64,000 nucleotides of DNA from Exiguobacterium sp. BMC-KP (GCF_001275385.1 NZ_LGIW01000015.1:186001-250000); one strand, 5' to 3'. Positions 8,465-17,795 are shown, counted from the stretch's first letter. Translations and numbers: made by a program. The notes: generated from the letters alone by a model not told the origin.

Positions 8465-9232
8465 ATGGAAACACCAATCATCGAGATCGATCAAGTCAGT
8501 TATGACTATCCGGATCGTCGAGTTTTGAATCAAGTCTCGTTTCAGGTCCAGCAAGGGCAATTTTTGGCCATCGTAGGGGAAAATGGATCAGGGAAATCGA
8601 CGCTGATTAAATGTATCTTAGGCTTATTGCAACCGAAAGGAACGATTCGTTTATTCGGACAATCCCAATCGCAATTTAATGAATGGTGGCGAATTAGCTA
8701 TGTCTCACAAAAAGCGGCATCGTTCAACTCGGGTTTTCCAGTAACTGTCGCAGAAGTCGTCGAAATGGGACTTTACGCAAAAAAAGGACTCTTTCGCCGC
8801 TTGTCTCGTGATGATCGAGACAAAGTACGGACTGCCCTGGAAACGGTCGGGATGTGGGAACGTCGGGATTCGAAAGTCGGCGATCTATCTGGTGGACAAC
8901 AGCAACGGGTCTTCATCGCGCGAGCACTCGTCAATGACCCCGATTTAATGATCTTAGATGAACCAACTGTTGGTGTCGATCAACGATACGTAAAAGAATT
9001 CTATGAAATTCTAGAAGAACTCCGTCGGGATAAACGTCGGACATTCGTTCTTGTTACGCACGATATCCACTTCGTCAGTAAACTCGTTACGGATGTGATC
9101 CATTTAGTTGATGGACGCTTAGGTTGTAACTGTGGGATTAAAGAATACTGGGAACTGGATGAACAGACGATTCGATCACTCTATCCGGTTCCGGGACGCG
9201 TTCTCGTTCATGAAGGGAAGAGTGTCCAATGA
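8465..9232 (+). CDS. znuC: Zinc ABC transporter, ATP-binding protein
   Basis: Powers zinc uptake with the permease encoded next. The 255-residue ABC protein has Walker A GENGSGKST (residues 38-46), the signature LSGGQQQR, Walker B LMILDEPTVGVD and the switch histidine in VTHDIH. The GLGCNCG region near the C-terminus is common in AdcC/ZnuC proteins. GGAAGGAG precedes the ATG. The metal is inferred from the Zur-type regulator in the same operon and the Zur box upstream; manganese would be the main alternative. No substrate-binding lipoprotein is encoded here. Confidence 0.9.
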   Translation: METPIIEIDQVSYDYPDRRVLNQVSFQVQQGQFLAIVGENGSGKSTLIKCILGLLQPKGTIRLFGQSQSQFNEWWRISYVSQKAASFNSGFPVTVAEVVEMGLYAKKGLFRRLSRDDRDKVRTALETVGMWERRDSKVGDLSGGQQQRVFIARALVNDPDLMILDEPTVGVDQRYVKEFYEILEELRRDKRRTFVLVTHDIHFVSKLVTDVIHLVDGRLGCNCGIKEYWELDEQTIRSLYPVPGRVLVHEGKSVQ

Positions 9233-10098
9233 TTGAAGCATTCATGACCTTAAAGTTTTTACAATATGCCTTAGTGGCTGCTATTCTGATCGGATTTACG
9301 GCACCATTGATCGGGTCATTCGTCGTCGTCCGACGAATGAGCTTGATCGCAGACGCGTTGTCGCACGTCACGTTAGCAGGGATTGCGCTCAGTCTATTGA
9401 TCTCTGGAATGGTCGCGCAACTAGCAGATTTAAATCCACTGTATCTAGGGATCGTCACGTCTGTCATCGCGGCATTGACGATCGATTGGTTACGTGCGAA
9501 ATATAAGCACTTTCAAGAACTTGCGATTCCAATCATCATGGCAACAGGGATGGGGCTTGGTGCGACGTTCATCAGTCTCGCGAATGGATTTTCAATGGAC
9601 CTTGTCTCATTCTTATTCGGTACGGTCTCGGCTGTTGCTCTGACGGATGTCTACACAATCCTAGCTGTGACAATCGTAGTCGTTATCTTCGTCTTCGCCT
9701 TTTATAAGGAGTTGTTGTTTCTATCATTTGACGAGGAGCAGGCACGAGTCTCCGGGATCCGTCTCCGATTGGTGCATATTCTCTTCATGATCGTCGTTGC
9801 ACTTGTCATTGCGATTAGTATGCGGATTGTTGGGATTTTACTTGTTTCGAGCTTAATTACGTTGCCAGTTGCAGCAGCACTTCGAATCGCCAAAAGTTTT
9901 AAGACGACAATCTTTTTGGCTATCGTCTTCGGTGAAGTTGCGACCGTACTTGGACTCATTCTGGCCTATCAGTTTGATTTAGCACCAGGTGGAATGATCG
10001 TCTTGCTGGCAGTATTTGAACTGATTATCGTCATGCTTTTGGAACGTTTTTGGATAGGAGGGAAAACACATGAAGACGAACATCGAACAAGCGCGTGA
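9229..10098 (+). CDS. znuB: Zinc ABC transporter, permease
   Basis: Membrane component of the metal-chelate ABC-3 family. It has 289 residues with about eight or nine hydrophobic segments. Conserved features include GSFVVVRRMSLIADALSHV near residue 27, the AxSGI loop (EEQARVSGIRLR) that contacts the ATPase, and LLVSSLITLPVAAA. It overlaps znuC by four bases, and its 3' end overlaps zur by 29 bases. A binding protein must be supplied from elsewhere in the genome. Confidence 0.93.
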   Translation: MIEAFMTLKFLQYALVAAILIGFTAPLIGSFVVVRRMSLIADALSHVTLAGIALSLLISGMVAQLADLNPLYLGIVTSVIAALTIDWLRAKYKHFQELAIPIIMATGMGLGATFISLANGFSMDLVSFLFGTVSAVALTDVYTILAVTIVVVIFVFAFYKELLFLSFDEEQARVSGIRLRLVHILFMIVVALVIAISMRIVGILLVSSLITLPVAAALRIAKSFKTTIFLAIVFGEVATVLGLILAYQFDLAPGGMIVLLAVFELIIVMLLERFWIGGKTHEDEHRTSA

Positions 10099-10501
10099 GC
10101 GAATGAAGGCTTCCGGGTTTAAAATGACACCGAAGCGTCTCGATTTGTTATCGTATCTGTTTGAAGTGAATCGTTATGTCAGTGCTCGGGAAGTGGCGGA
10201 AGCGCTCCGGACATCTCATCCTTCATTAAGTTATGATACGATTTATCGAAACTTGAATGATTTTTCGGGGATCGATCTATTAGAAGTAACGGAATTAGAT
10301 GGAGAAATGAAATACCGAGCAGCCTGTGCTTCAGGACACCATCATCACCACTTGATTTGTCGAATCTGTGGTAAAACGGAGACATTGAATGTTTGTCCAA
10401 TGGAGTGGATTTCTCCAGTCCAAGAGACTGGTTTTGAAGTTGAAGATCATAAATTTGAAATCTATGGACGCTGTGCGAATTGTCAACGTATGACGTCTTA
10501 A
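10070..10501 (+). CDS. zur: Fur-family regulator, probable zinc repressor Zur
   Basis: A 143-residue DNA-binding metalloregulator. The N-terminal winged helix spans roughly residues 1-80 (FKMTPKRLDLLSYLFE, then SYDTIYRNLNDF). The C-terminal half has the metal-sensing GHHHHHLICRICG and the structural CANCQ, giving two CxxC pairs. The ATG lies inside the znuB coding end but has AGGAGGG seven bases upstream. Being last in a zinc-type ABC operon preceded by a Zur box argues for Zur rather than Fur or PerR. The same order (yqfU, zur, yqfW) occurs in B. subtilis. Confidence 0.92.
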   Translation: MKTNIEQARERMKASGFKMTPKRLDLLSYLFEVNRYVSAREVAEALRTSHPSLSYDTIYRNLNDFSGIDLLEVTELDGEMKYRAACASGHHHHHLICRICGKTETLNVCPMEWISPVQETGFEVEDHKFEIYGRCANCQRMTS

Positions 10502-10506
10502 CTAGA

Positions 10507-10537
10507 AGAGAATGTCCACTCGGGCGTTCTCTTTTTT
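10507..10537 (+). terminator. Rho-independent terminator after zur
   Basis: AGAGAATGTCC pairs with GGGCGTTCTCT throughout, counting two G-U pairs, around ACTC plus one base; five further T follow. Confidence 0.85.
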
Positions 10538-10595
10538 CGTTTTGTAAGACTAGTCCTGTTCAAAACGGGAATAGTCGAACAGAGGTGATGAGAAG

Positions 10596-12026
10596 ATGAT
10601 TTATGATGCGCAGGAAGCCCGACAAATCGATGAGTGGGCGCGGACATCTGGACTGCCACTTGAAGTGTTGATGGAACGAGCGGGAACTCAAATCGCAACA
10701 CGTATCAAGGACCGTCATACGAAGACAGATCGAATCTTGATTTTAAGTGGAACAGGCAATAACGGTGGGGACGGTTATGTAATCGGTCGCGAACTTTTAC
10801 GCGACGGTTTTGATGTCACGCTATTCGCACCATTTGGAGAGAGTCGTTCTGATACTTCAACTATCCATGTCCGTTATGCAGAAGCATTCGGACTCGTAAC
10901 GGAACAGCCATGCGGTCAGTACGACGTTATTTTAGATGCGTTGTATGGAACTGGATTTGATCCAGAGCGCATGAATCAAGTTTTTATAACGCAATGTGAA
11001 TACGTATCGGAACAAAAACGGCAAGGGGCATACGTTTATGCGGTAGACGTTCCGAGCGGTGTTCCGACCGATCATGCGAAGGAATTCAAGGACATCGCGA
11101 TTCAGTCCGATGTGACGTTTCAACTGCATGCAGCGAAACGATCTGCTTTTTTATTACGGACCGCTCCCTTTTATGGAAAGTTAGAAACGATTGACATCGG
11201 ATTACCGACGTTTGGCGAGTGGCATTTATCCACAGCGGATTTGACGGCATTGTTCAAGAGGGAACGGTACGGTCATAAAGGGACGTATGGGACGGCATTA
11301 TTGATTGGTGGAAGCGATACGATGCCAGGATCGATTCAACTCTCGACAAGGGCAGCCTTACGAACGGGTGTCGGAAAACTTCAAGTTGCAACGACAGCAC
11401 TTGCCAAACAGGGAATTATCGTTCAGGCGCCAGAAGCGATGGTCATTGATCAAACGTTACCAGCGATTGAAGACATGTTACCTTCTGTATCAGCAGTTGG
11501 GATTGGTCCCGGTTTGTCGCAGGAATCAGTTGAGACTTGGGTAGACCATTTGCTTGAAAGTGATCTTCCGGTGATTTTAGATGCCGGAGCATTAGTGAAA
11601 AATAGTTACCCTGAACGGACCGCTCCTATCATTGTCACACCGCATATTGGCGAGTTTGCTCGAATGACGAATCAAAATGTAACGATTATTCAAGACGATC
11701 TATTTGGTCAAGCAACAGACTATGCCGTTTTGCATCAAGTGACCGTCGTCTTGAAGTCACATGTCATCATAATCGCAAAACCGGATGGGGGTGGGTTTGT
11801 CGTCTCTGGTGCATCAAGTGGACTTGCTAAAGGGGGGAGCGGCGATACCTTATTCGGCATACTGACGAGTCTTCTTGCTCAACATCCAAAAGGCAATATC
11901 GAAGAAATACTAGCACAGGGAGCACAGTGGTATGCAGAGGCCTCAAAACAAGTCGAACGACGCTTACATCCAAGTAGCTTGCTTGCGACAGATGTCATTG
12001 AAGAGTTAGGACGACTAGGGTTGTAG
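10596..12026 (+). CDS. nnr: Bifunctional NAD(P)H-hydrate epimerase / ADP-dependent dehydratase
   Basis: Repairs hydrated NADH and NADPH. The N-terminal YjeF epimerase half (about 1-215) contains SGTGNNGGDGYVIGREL and VDVPSGVPTD. The C-terminal ribokinase-like dehydratase half shows LIGGSDTMPGSIQLS, GIGPGLSQ, TPHIGEFARM and KGGSGDTLFGIL with the catalytic Asp. Length 476 is close to the family norm. GAGGTGATG lies upstream of ATG 10596. It stands as a single gene between two terminators. An imperfect palindrome occurs at 10548-10576 in its leader. Confidence 0.95.
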   Translation: MIYDAQEARQIDEWARTSGLPLEVLMERAGTQIATRIKDRHTKTDRILILSGTGNNGGDGYVIGRELLRDGFDVTLFAPFGESRSDTSTIHVRYAEAFGLVTEQPCGQYDVILDALYGTGFDPERMNQVFITQCEYVSEQKRQGAYVYAVDVPSGVPTDHAKEFKDIAIQSDVTFQLHAAKRSAFLLRTAPFYGKLETIDIGLPTFGEWHLSTADLTALFKRERYGHKGTYGTALLIGGSDTMPGSIQLSTRAALRTGVGKLQVATTALAKQGIIVQAPEAMVIDQTLPAIEDMLPSVSAVGIGPGLSQESVETWVDHLLESDLPVILDAGALVKNSYPERTAPIIVTPHIGEFARMTNQNVTIIQDDLFGQATDYAVLHQVTVVLKSHVIIIAKPDGGGFVVSGASSGLAKGGSGDTLFGILTSLLAQHPKGNIEEILAQGAQWYAEASKQVERRLHPSSLLATDVIEELGRLGL

Positions 12027-12035
12027 AATATAGAC

Positions 12036-12078
12036 AGAAAAGTCTTCCGTTGCACGAATGAGGGGAGACTTTTCTTTT
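12036..12078 (+). terminator. Rho-independent terminator after nnr
   Basis: AGAAAAGTCTTCC (12036-12048) pairs with GGGGAGACTTTTCT (12062-12075), followed by T residues. Confidence 0.85.
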
Positions 12079-12170
12079 AGGAAATAATTGACACATTCTA
12101 TTTGACAGGAGTATCATCAAGCGATGTCGAAACCTATATACGAAAATTCTGACGGAAAGGAGGCAAGAAT

Positions 12171-13994
12171 TTGGAGGAAATCGTTCGAAAACAACAATGG
12201 TGGATTGGAAATTTTGCATTGTTCATGATGGCTGTTGGTGCCCTGATTATTTATACGACGACGGAAGAGACAATTAAGAATGCATATTTAAGTCGTTCTG
12301 TCATTATTTCATTTTTAGTCATCATGGGTGTATTCATTTTTTATATCAGTCGTCGCAAAATGGGATTAGTTCTTCAAACACACTTACTGTCTTTAATGCT
12401 GCTCGTCGTTCCCATTACATCGATTAGCTTTTTACCGTATGGGGCAGTTACAGTTTGGGCAAGTAGCTTCTTATTTTTAATGATTGCTTTAATCTCCTAT
12501 CAACGCATCATGATGTGGTATGCGATTTTTGTTACCATTGCAACCAGTTTGTATGTCATGTGGAATGTACAGGCGGTAACGGTAGAAATTGATCCAACCG
12601 ACCATTACGGACGGATTGGAATGATCGTGATCGGTGTAACGATTGCCCTTGTCATCAACCACCTGCATATTCGGAACTTAAATCGGTTGAACGATCTCGC
12701 GACGCAGTTACACGATACAGCGCGCCGTGATGAAGAAACAGGTGTCTTGAATCGCCAAGGTTTAAATGAAATTGATTTTCCAAGATCCGAACAACAGCTT
12801 ATTTTTGTCGGTATTCATTTAGAAAACTATTATGAGTTAGCACGGTATTTCGGAGAAGACATGCAGTTACAAGTTTTGCGTGCTTGCATCGATCGGCTCA
12901 AGCAAAAACTACCTCCTCACCAAGCATTTGCTCGGATTGAAGCAGGGACATTATTGATTGTCATGGAAAAGCCGGACGAGGTCGCGTGTAAGGAAGCAAT
13001 GGAGGAGTTAAGCCAAGAAATTTCTGTTCCATATGAAATCGAGGGACATCATGTTTACGTCAACATTTCCATTGTTATCGATAACGGAGAAGGAGTGACT
13101 GGCAATCGGAAGCGTCGGGTACAGCAATTGTTAACTGCATTACAAGAAGCAGCGCAACAAAATGAGCGACTGATGTGTATCGACCAAGCATGGCGCATGG
13201 ATCAAGAATTACGTGTTAAGGCTGCTCAATCGTTAGCACAGGCGAATATCGAAACAGACTTTCATCTGGTCTATCAATTACAGTATGATGTTCAATCAGA
13301 GCAATTCATTGGTCTTGAGGCATTGGTCCGATGGAAGACGGAGCTAGAGGGAGCCGACCGACCATCCGTGTTCATCCCGATTGCTGAAAAAAGTGATTTG
13401 ATCATTCGGCTAGGAGAATGGATTTTTGAGGAAAGCTGTAAAACACGCAAAGCATTGGTGGGTCTTGTTCCTGATCAGTTTACATTGTCCGTTAACGTAT
13501 CACCGCGACAATTAACAAGTGAGTCGTTCATGCCATTCATCGAACGAACGTTACTTAAGTATGCATTAAAGCCGCAACAGATTAAGATTGAAATTACAGA
13601 GAGTCAATCACTTGATTTTGAGAGTCAGTCGATTCATCGTGCACTGAAACGAATCAAAACGCTTGATTTCCCAGTGTCACTCGATGATTTTGGGACCGGT
13701 CATGCATCCTATCACGTTCTTGAACGTTTATTACCGTTACGTCAATTAAAGATTCCGAAGCAATTCATCGAACAAATTGGTGAATCGGAGAAGCGGCAGT
13801 CTATTCTCGAATCCATTTTTCAATTGAGCCAATCGATGCATGTCGAGTGTATCGTTGAGGGTGTAGAGACAGGAGAAGAAGTACGCATTGCGAAGGACAT
13901 TGGCATTCATCTATTCCAAGGCTATTTCTTTGCTAAACCGGTCCCACTTGAAGAAATCATATGTCTATTACAAAAAGCCACAAAAAACGAATAA
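12171..13994 (+). CDS. Membrane c-di-GMP protein: degenerate GGDEF plus EAL domain
   Basis: 607 residues. About six transmembrane helices fill residues 10-165. A GGDEF-type domain follows (about 180-335), but the RYGGEEF signature is replaced by RIEAGTL, so it cannot be a standard cyclase. The EAL domain (from about 345) keeps EALVR (E383), NVSPRQL, IEITES, DDFGTG (D505, D506), K527, EGVET (E563) and the QGYFFAKP end. The aspartate of the usual K-I-D is proline (P529). A c-di-GMP phosphodiesterase or a receptor are both possible. The start is TTG with AAAGGAGG upstream. The gene stands alone, convergent with a diguanylate cyclase gene. Confidence 0.9.
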   Translation: MEEIVRKQQWWIGNFALFMMAVGALIIYTTTEETIKNAYLSRSVIISFLVIMGVFIFYISRRKMGLVLQTHLLSLMLLVVPITSISFLPYGAVTVWASSFLFLMIALISYQRIMMWYAIFVTIATSLYVMWNVQAVTVEIDPTDHYGRIGMIVIGVTIALVINHLHIRNLNRLNDLATQLHDTARRDEETGVLNRQGLNEIDFPRSEQQLIFVGIHLENYYELARYFGEDMQLQVLRACIDRLKQKLPPHQAFARIEAGTLLIVMEKPDEVACKEAMEELSQEISVPYEIEGHHVYVNISIVIDNGEGVTGNRKRRVQQLLTALQEAAQQNERLMCIDQAWRMDQELRVKAAQSLAQANIETDFHLVYQLQYDVQSEQFIGLEALVRWKTELEGADRPSVFIPIAEKSDLIIRLGEWIFEESCKTRKALVGLVPDQFTLSVNVSPRQLTSESFMPFIERTLLKYALKPQQIKIEITESQSLDFESQSIHRALKRIKTLDFPVSLDDFGTGHASYHVLERLLPLRQLKIPKQFIEQIGESEKRQSILESIFQLSQSMHVECIVEGVETGEEVRIAKDIGIHLFQGYFFAKPVPLEEIICLLQKATKNE

Positions 13995-14016
13995 GGAAAT
14001 GATTTGTTAATAAAGC

Positions 14017-14063
14017 AAAGCCGCTTCAGTCCGACGCATGTTCGGAAGAGAAGTGGCTTTTTT
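14017..14063. terminator. Terminator between convergent c-di-GMP genes
   Basis: AAAGCCGCTTC pairs with GAAGTGGCTTT (one G-U); a T-run follows on the plus strand. The minus-strand gene ends 10 bases further on. Confidence 0.8.
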
Positions 14064-14072
14064 AGTAACTAT

Positions 14073-15149
14073 TTAAGATGAATAGAGTCGATATTGATTT
14101 CGACCTTGCGCTTTTGCTTCGTACAGGGCGGTATCTGCCTGTTTAAAGACTATTTCAGTAGGCTGTTGATGAGCAAAAGCAATTCCAGCGGACACCGTAA
14201 TGGATACGGCATGATCTTGCATGACGAATGGTGTTTGCTGAACAGCTACTACGATCGTCTCAGCTAGAGCACCAGGAGGATGTAATTCAATATCTGGAAC
14301 GATGACGATGAATTCTTCACCACCGTATCGACCGACTGTCACCGGTGCTGGGCAATGTTCATTCAATACAATCGAAAAGTGACGCAAGACAGCGTCTCCG
14401 ACGGCGTGACCATGCGTATCGTTTATTGTCTTGAAGTGATCCAAGTCGAACAAGATGACCCCCCAAGAAGCCGTACTCTTTTCAAGCGTCGTGACTTTTT
14501 CTAAAATGACATGTCGATTCGCAAGCCGTGTCAATTGATCGGTCGAAGCAAGGTAGGATTGATAGGAGTATAGAACAAAATGTTGCTGAAGGAGCGAAGA
14601 CAAACGATAAAACAAAACGGCTCCACCAATCGTTAAAATGAAATACGGAATATAAATCGTTTCCCAGGCATCCGCTGGAGAGTTACTCATAATCAAGCGC
14701 CATAGGACAAGTAAAGAACCGAATGTGACGATGGTAGAAAAGAAGTAACCCTGTCGCTTAATGAAACGTCTGCAAATAAAAGAAAGTACTAAAAATCCAA
14801 GTAGAGTGATGACGGAACTAAACAGAGCGTTTAGTGAATCTCCGTTATCAATCAAAAATCGATAGATCAAGAGCATCAATCCGGTCACTGCAATACTGAC
14901 ATTCCCACCGAATAACGCAGATAAAGCGAGTGGCAACAATCGTAAATCAATTAATGCTCCATTTAAATCGATTGCATGATGCATAAGTAGAATACCTGTT
15001 ACTCCATTGGCCAGTCCGAAATAGAGACGAGTAGAAATCATCGAGTCAGGTTGAATCGGTAAACGATCACGCAGTAGATAGAAAGTAAACGTAGAAACAA
15101 GAAAGATAATACAGATATTAATAAAAAAGATATTCACGGTAGCAAGCAT
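14073..15149 (-). CDS. Diguanylate cyclase with 5TM sensor domain
   Basis: Makes c-di-GMP from two GTP at the membrane. The N-terminal half (about 1-190) holds five or six hydrophobic segments in the 5TMR-LYT style, with GLANGVTGILLM and a later SALFGGNVSIAVTG. The C-terminal GGDEF domain (about 200-358) starts STDQLTRLANR and has LDHFKTINDTHGHAVGD and an intact GRYGGEEF active site. The RxxD inhibitory site expected just before it is absent (PAPV there), so feedback inhibition is unlikely. Convergent with the EAL gene next door. Confidence 0.92.
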   Translation of the reverse strand: MLATVNIFFINICIIFLVSTFTFYLLRDRLPIQPDSMISTRLYFGLANGVTGILLMHHAIDLNGALIDLRLLPLALSALFGGNVSIAVTGLMLLIYRFLIDNGDSLNALFSSVITLLGFLVLSFICRRFIKRQGYFFSTIVTFGSLLVLWRLIMSNSPADAWETIYIPYFILTIGGAVLFYRLSSLLQQHFVLYSYQSYLASTDQLTRLANRHVILEKVTTLEKSTASWGVILFDLDHFKTINDTHGHAVGDAVLRHFSIVLNEHCPAPVTVGRYGGEEFIVIVPDIELHPPGALAETIVVAVQQTPFVMQDHAVSITVSAGIAFAHQQPTEIVFKQADTALYEAKAQGRNQYRLYSS

Positions 15150-15225
15150 TATGAAGCCCTTTCTTTTTTGAAATCTAAATCTAATGCCATTGTACGATAT
15201 CTAATCATCCAATAACATTGAAAAT

Positions 15226-15252
15226 GGAAAAAACAGCCTAATCGGCTGTTTT
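15226..15252 (-). terminator. Terminator of yqfW
   Basis: On the minus strand AACAGCC-GATTA-GGCTGTT followed by a T-run; it overlaps the yqfW stop codon. Confidence 0.85.
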
Positions 15253-15820
15253 ATCGGATTGGTGCGAATTTATGAATCTCTTTAACGGCTTCATTCCATG
15301 AGGCTACACGGATGACATTACTCGGTAAGGCTTTACGGTTATAAGGAGCGTCAAACAAGATAACAGGAATAGAGGTATCTTCCGCAATTTGAAGCGCATT
15401 CTCTAAGCGATCTTCCATGAACAGATCAAGTGATAGATCACGTACGACTTGAACCTTGTCGTGTGATCCCGTCATGATCAAAGAATCAAGAGGAAGTTCG
15501 TGTTGCTTGATCCATTCTTCTGTTACGGGACGAACGAGCTCTGATCGTGCTGTCACGTAGTGTAAATCATATTGTTTCCGCAAATTCCATAAATGGTGGC
15601 GGACATGTTCTTGAGGGATTGATTCCCGATAAATACCTGTCTCATGACCGGAGTTGACCATGTAGTCCCAAAATTCAATTTGATTCATATCGGTATACGT
15701 ATGCAGTTCGTATTCAGACGCTTGATTGAAATCAATCGAAGTGCCGAGATATTTATTCATGTAAGTGAAGCAAGAGGATGGATGTGTGATTGTTCCATCG
15801 ATGTCGATTCCAATTTTCAT
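15251..15820 (-). CDS. yqfW: HAD-family 5'(3')-nucleotidase-like protein YqfW
   Basis: A 189-residue HAD phosphatase of the 5'(3')-deoxyribonucleotidase type. The nucleophile motif is IGIDIDGTIT (residues 3-12), motif II lies in LHYVTARSE, and the acidic motif IV is DLFMEDRLENA. A cap insertion with several aromatic residues (IEFWDYM) sits between motifs I and II, as in this subfamily. The true substrate is unknown. B. subtilis yqfW also sits between zur and ispG, which supports orthology. It has its own terminator and is separated from ispG by another. Confidence 0.85.
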   Translation of the reverse strand: MKIGIDIDGTITHPSSCFTYMNKYLGTSIDFNQASEYELHTYTDMNQIEFWDYMVNSGHETGIYRESIPQEHVRHHLWNLRKQYDLHYVTARSELVRPVTEEWIKQHELPLDSLIMTGSHDKVQVVRDLSLDLFMEDRLENALQIAEDTSIPVILFDAPYNRKALPSNVIRVASWNEAVKEIHKFAPIR

Positions 15821-15884
15821 TTACAGTCACCCACGTTCTAAGAATTTTCTTCACTTAGTATAACATAGTCGAAATCGAGATACG

Positions 15885-15912
15885 AAAAAAGACTCCTCAT
15901 GAGAGAGGAGCC
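15885..15912 (-). terminator. Terminator of ispG
   Basis: On the minus strand GGCTCCTC-TCTCAT-GAGGAGTC followed by TTTTTT. Confidence 0.9.
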
Positions 15913-15918
15913 TTCATT

Positions 15919-17028
15919 TTATGCGTGGTTTGCTTTTTCAGCTTCTTTTTCAGCCTGTTTTTCGAGAACGATGGCATCGATTTCTTTTTTCAATTCTTCG
16001 ACCATTGTTGCTTCCGGTACTTTACGGATGATTTCTCCGTGACGGAACAACAAGCCTTCGTTACGTGCTCCAGCAATCCCGATATCGGCTTCGCGTGCTT
16101 CCCCAGGACCGTTAACCGCACATCCGAGAACAGCAACTTTGATATTGGCTTGGATGTTTTCGATGTAGTCTTCGATCTCTGCAGCGATCGACATTAAATC
16201 GATTTCGATTCGACCACATGTCGGACATGAAATCAATGTCGCTGCGTTCGCCGCAAGACCGAATGATTTCAAGACTTCTTTTGCAACCTTTACTTCTTCG
16301 ACAGGGTCTGCTGAAAGAGAGACACGAACCGTATTTCCGATTCCGCGTGATAGGATCGCGCCAAGTCCAGCTGCTGATTTCAATGAACCAGAACGAAGTG
16401 GACCGGATTCTGTAATCCCGACGTGAAGAGGATAGTCGAACGACTCAGAAGCGAGTTGATATGCTTCAAGCGCCAACTGTACGTCAGATGCTTTGAGCGA
16501 AACGATGATATCGTGGAAATCAAGATCTTCAAGAATCTTAATGTGGTGCAAGGCACTCTCGACCATACCACGTGCTGTCGGGTAGCCGTATTTTTCAAGA
16601 ATATGCTTTTCAAGGGAACCAGCGTTTACTCCAATGCGAATCGGAATGTTTTTCGCTTTTGCTGCTGTAACGACAGCTTCGACTTTTTCACGACGACCGA
16701 TATTACCTGGGTTAATCCGGATTTTATCGACGCCGGCTTCGATTGCCATGAGCGCAAGTTTATAGTTGAAGTGGATGTCTACGACAAGCGGAATGTTGAT
16801 TCGGCTTTTGATTTCTGCAAGTGCGAGCGCATCACGTTCTTCTGGACAAGCGACGCGGACGATTTGGCAACCAGCTTCTTCAAGACGTAGGATTTCAGCG
16901 ACTGTCGCTTCGACGTCGTGTGTTTTAGTTGTCGTCATACTTTGGATGATGACTTCATTATTTCCACCAATGACAAGGTCCCCTACACGAACGGGACGAG
17001 TCTTAGAGCGATGGACCATTTTCGGCAT
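15919..17028 (-). CDS. ispG: 4-hydroxy-3-methylbut-2-enyl diphosphate synthase
   Basis: Penultimate enzyme of the MEP isoprenoid pathway; contains a 4Fe-4S cluster. The opening [19 protein letters not shown] leads into the TIM barrel. The C-terminal cluster domain has SCPTCGR and, further on, [11 protein letters not shown], giving the three cluster cysteines and a conserved Glu. I start at the ATG of MPKMVHRSK because AAAGGAG lies nine bases before it; an ATG eight codons upstream has no such site. Length 369. dxs and an ispA-type gene for the same route lie at the far end of the window. Confidence 0.96.
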   Translation of the reverse strand: MPKMVHRSKTRPVRVGDLVIGGNNEVIIQSMTTTKTHDVEATVAEILRLEEAGCQIVRVACPEERDALALAEIKSRINIPLVVDIHFNYKLALMAIEAGVDKIRINPGNIGRREKVEAVVTAAKAKNIPIRIGVNAGSLEKHILEKYGYPTARGMVESALHHIKILEDLDFHDIIVSLKASDVQLALEAYQLASESFDYPLHVGITESGPLRSGSLKSAAGLGAILSRGIGNTVRVSLSADPVEEVKVAKEVLKSFGLAANAATLISCPTCGRIEIDLMSIAAEIEDYIENIQANIKVAVLGCAVNGPGEAREADIGIAGARNEGLLFRHGEIIRKVPEATMVEELKKEIDAIVLEKQAEKEAEKANHA

Positions 17029-17157
17029 ATCGAAAATCTCCTTTTGTGGCATACCGCCATATTGTTTATGTTTACCTTTTCTATCATATCGAACTATTCC
17101 CTAAAAATCGAGAAACAAGAACGAAAATCGAACATTTACAATTGTTTAATGAAAGAA

Positions 17158-17185
17158 AGGTGTCCGTCAATCCGTCGGACGCCTG
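17158..17185 (-). terminator. Probable terminator of the minus-strand membrane gene
   Basis: On the minus strand GGCGTCCG-ACGGATTGA-CGGACACC followed by TTTCTTTC. The T-run is interrupted, so strength is uncertain. Confidence 0.6.
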
Positions 17186-17198
17186 ATTTTTGTATACA

Positions 17199-17681
17199 TT
17201 AAGCTCTGCGTGAAGAACGAGGCTTTGAGGAACGGGCGATCCACAACGGTACCAATGTATAGACGAAGTGACCAATCACGAGTAATCCGATCCCGGAACG
17301 TTGATAACCAAGTTGATAAAGAAGCATACCGAGTGGGAAAGACCACAGATTCGTTGCGATTGTATAAGGAAACGTCTGACGATATGCCCATGGACGAGGA
17401 AGTAGCAGTCGAACAAACCCCTTCGTCAAATACGCCATGAAAAGCAGATAAAGTAATACGGCAATCGCGATGAAGATGAAATGAAGAATGAACCAGATAA
17501 CGATCGGGATATTTTTTTGTAAAAAGAAGGAATCGATAATCGTCGTCCAAAGTGAAATCCAAGATAATCCACAGAAATAAAGGGAAACATCCGCTAAGCG
17601 AAGACGTAAAAACGAGCGATTTGGAATTAGCGAAGTTTGTAAGTAATTAATCAGTTGACGTAAAAAAGACAATAATATCAC
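17199..17681 (-). CDS. Uncharacterised multi-pass membrane protein
   Basis: 160 residues with about four or five hydrophobic segments (around residues 33-48, 58-85, 112-125 and 127-146) and a basic C-terminal tail (RSSKPRSSRRA). The pattern is loosely like the DUF1189 membrane family, but I cannot confirm that. It lies between ispG and the divergently transcribed Na/Pi transporter. A hairpin with T-rich tail follows. No function can be proposed from sequence. Confidence 0.7.
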   Translation of the reverse strand: MILLSFLRQLINYLQTSLIPNRSFLRLRLADVSLYFCGLSWISLWTTIIDSFFLQKNIPIVIWFILHFIFIAIAVLLYLLFMAYLTKGFVRLLLPRPWAYRQTFPYTIATNLWSFPLGMLLYQLGYQRSGIGLLVIGHFVYTLVPLWIARSSKPRSSRRA

Positions 17682-17795
17682 TCTTTCTATTGTTTTATAA
17701 CAGATTTTTTAAATGGATTTAACGTTGATAAATAAAGGTTTTTTTGTTTTAGTACAGATTAATAAAACCTTAACAAATGGATGTTTAAAAAACTG

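Noticed and set aside
16423-16890. 155-codon plus-strand open frame opposite ispG
   Set aside because: Shadow of a well-conserved gene; Phe/Cys/Asp-rich translation without family resemblance or ribosome site.
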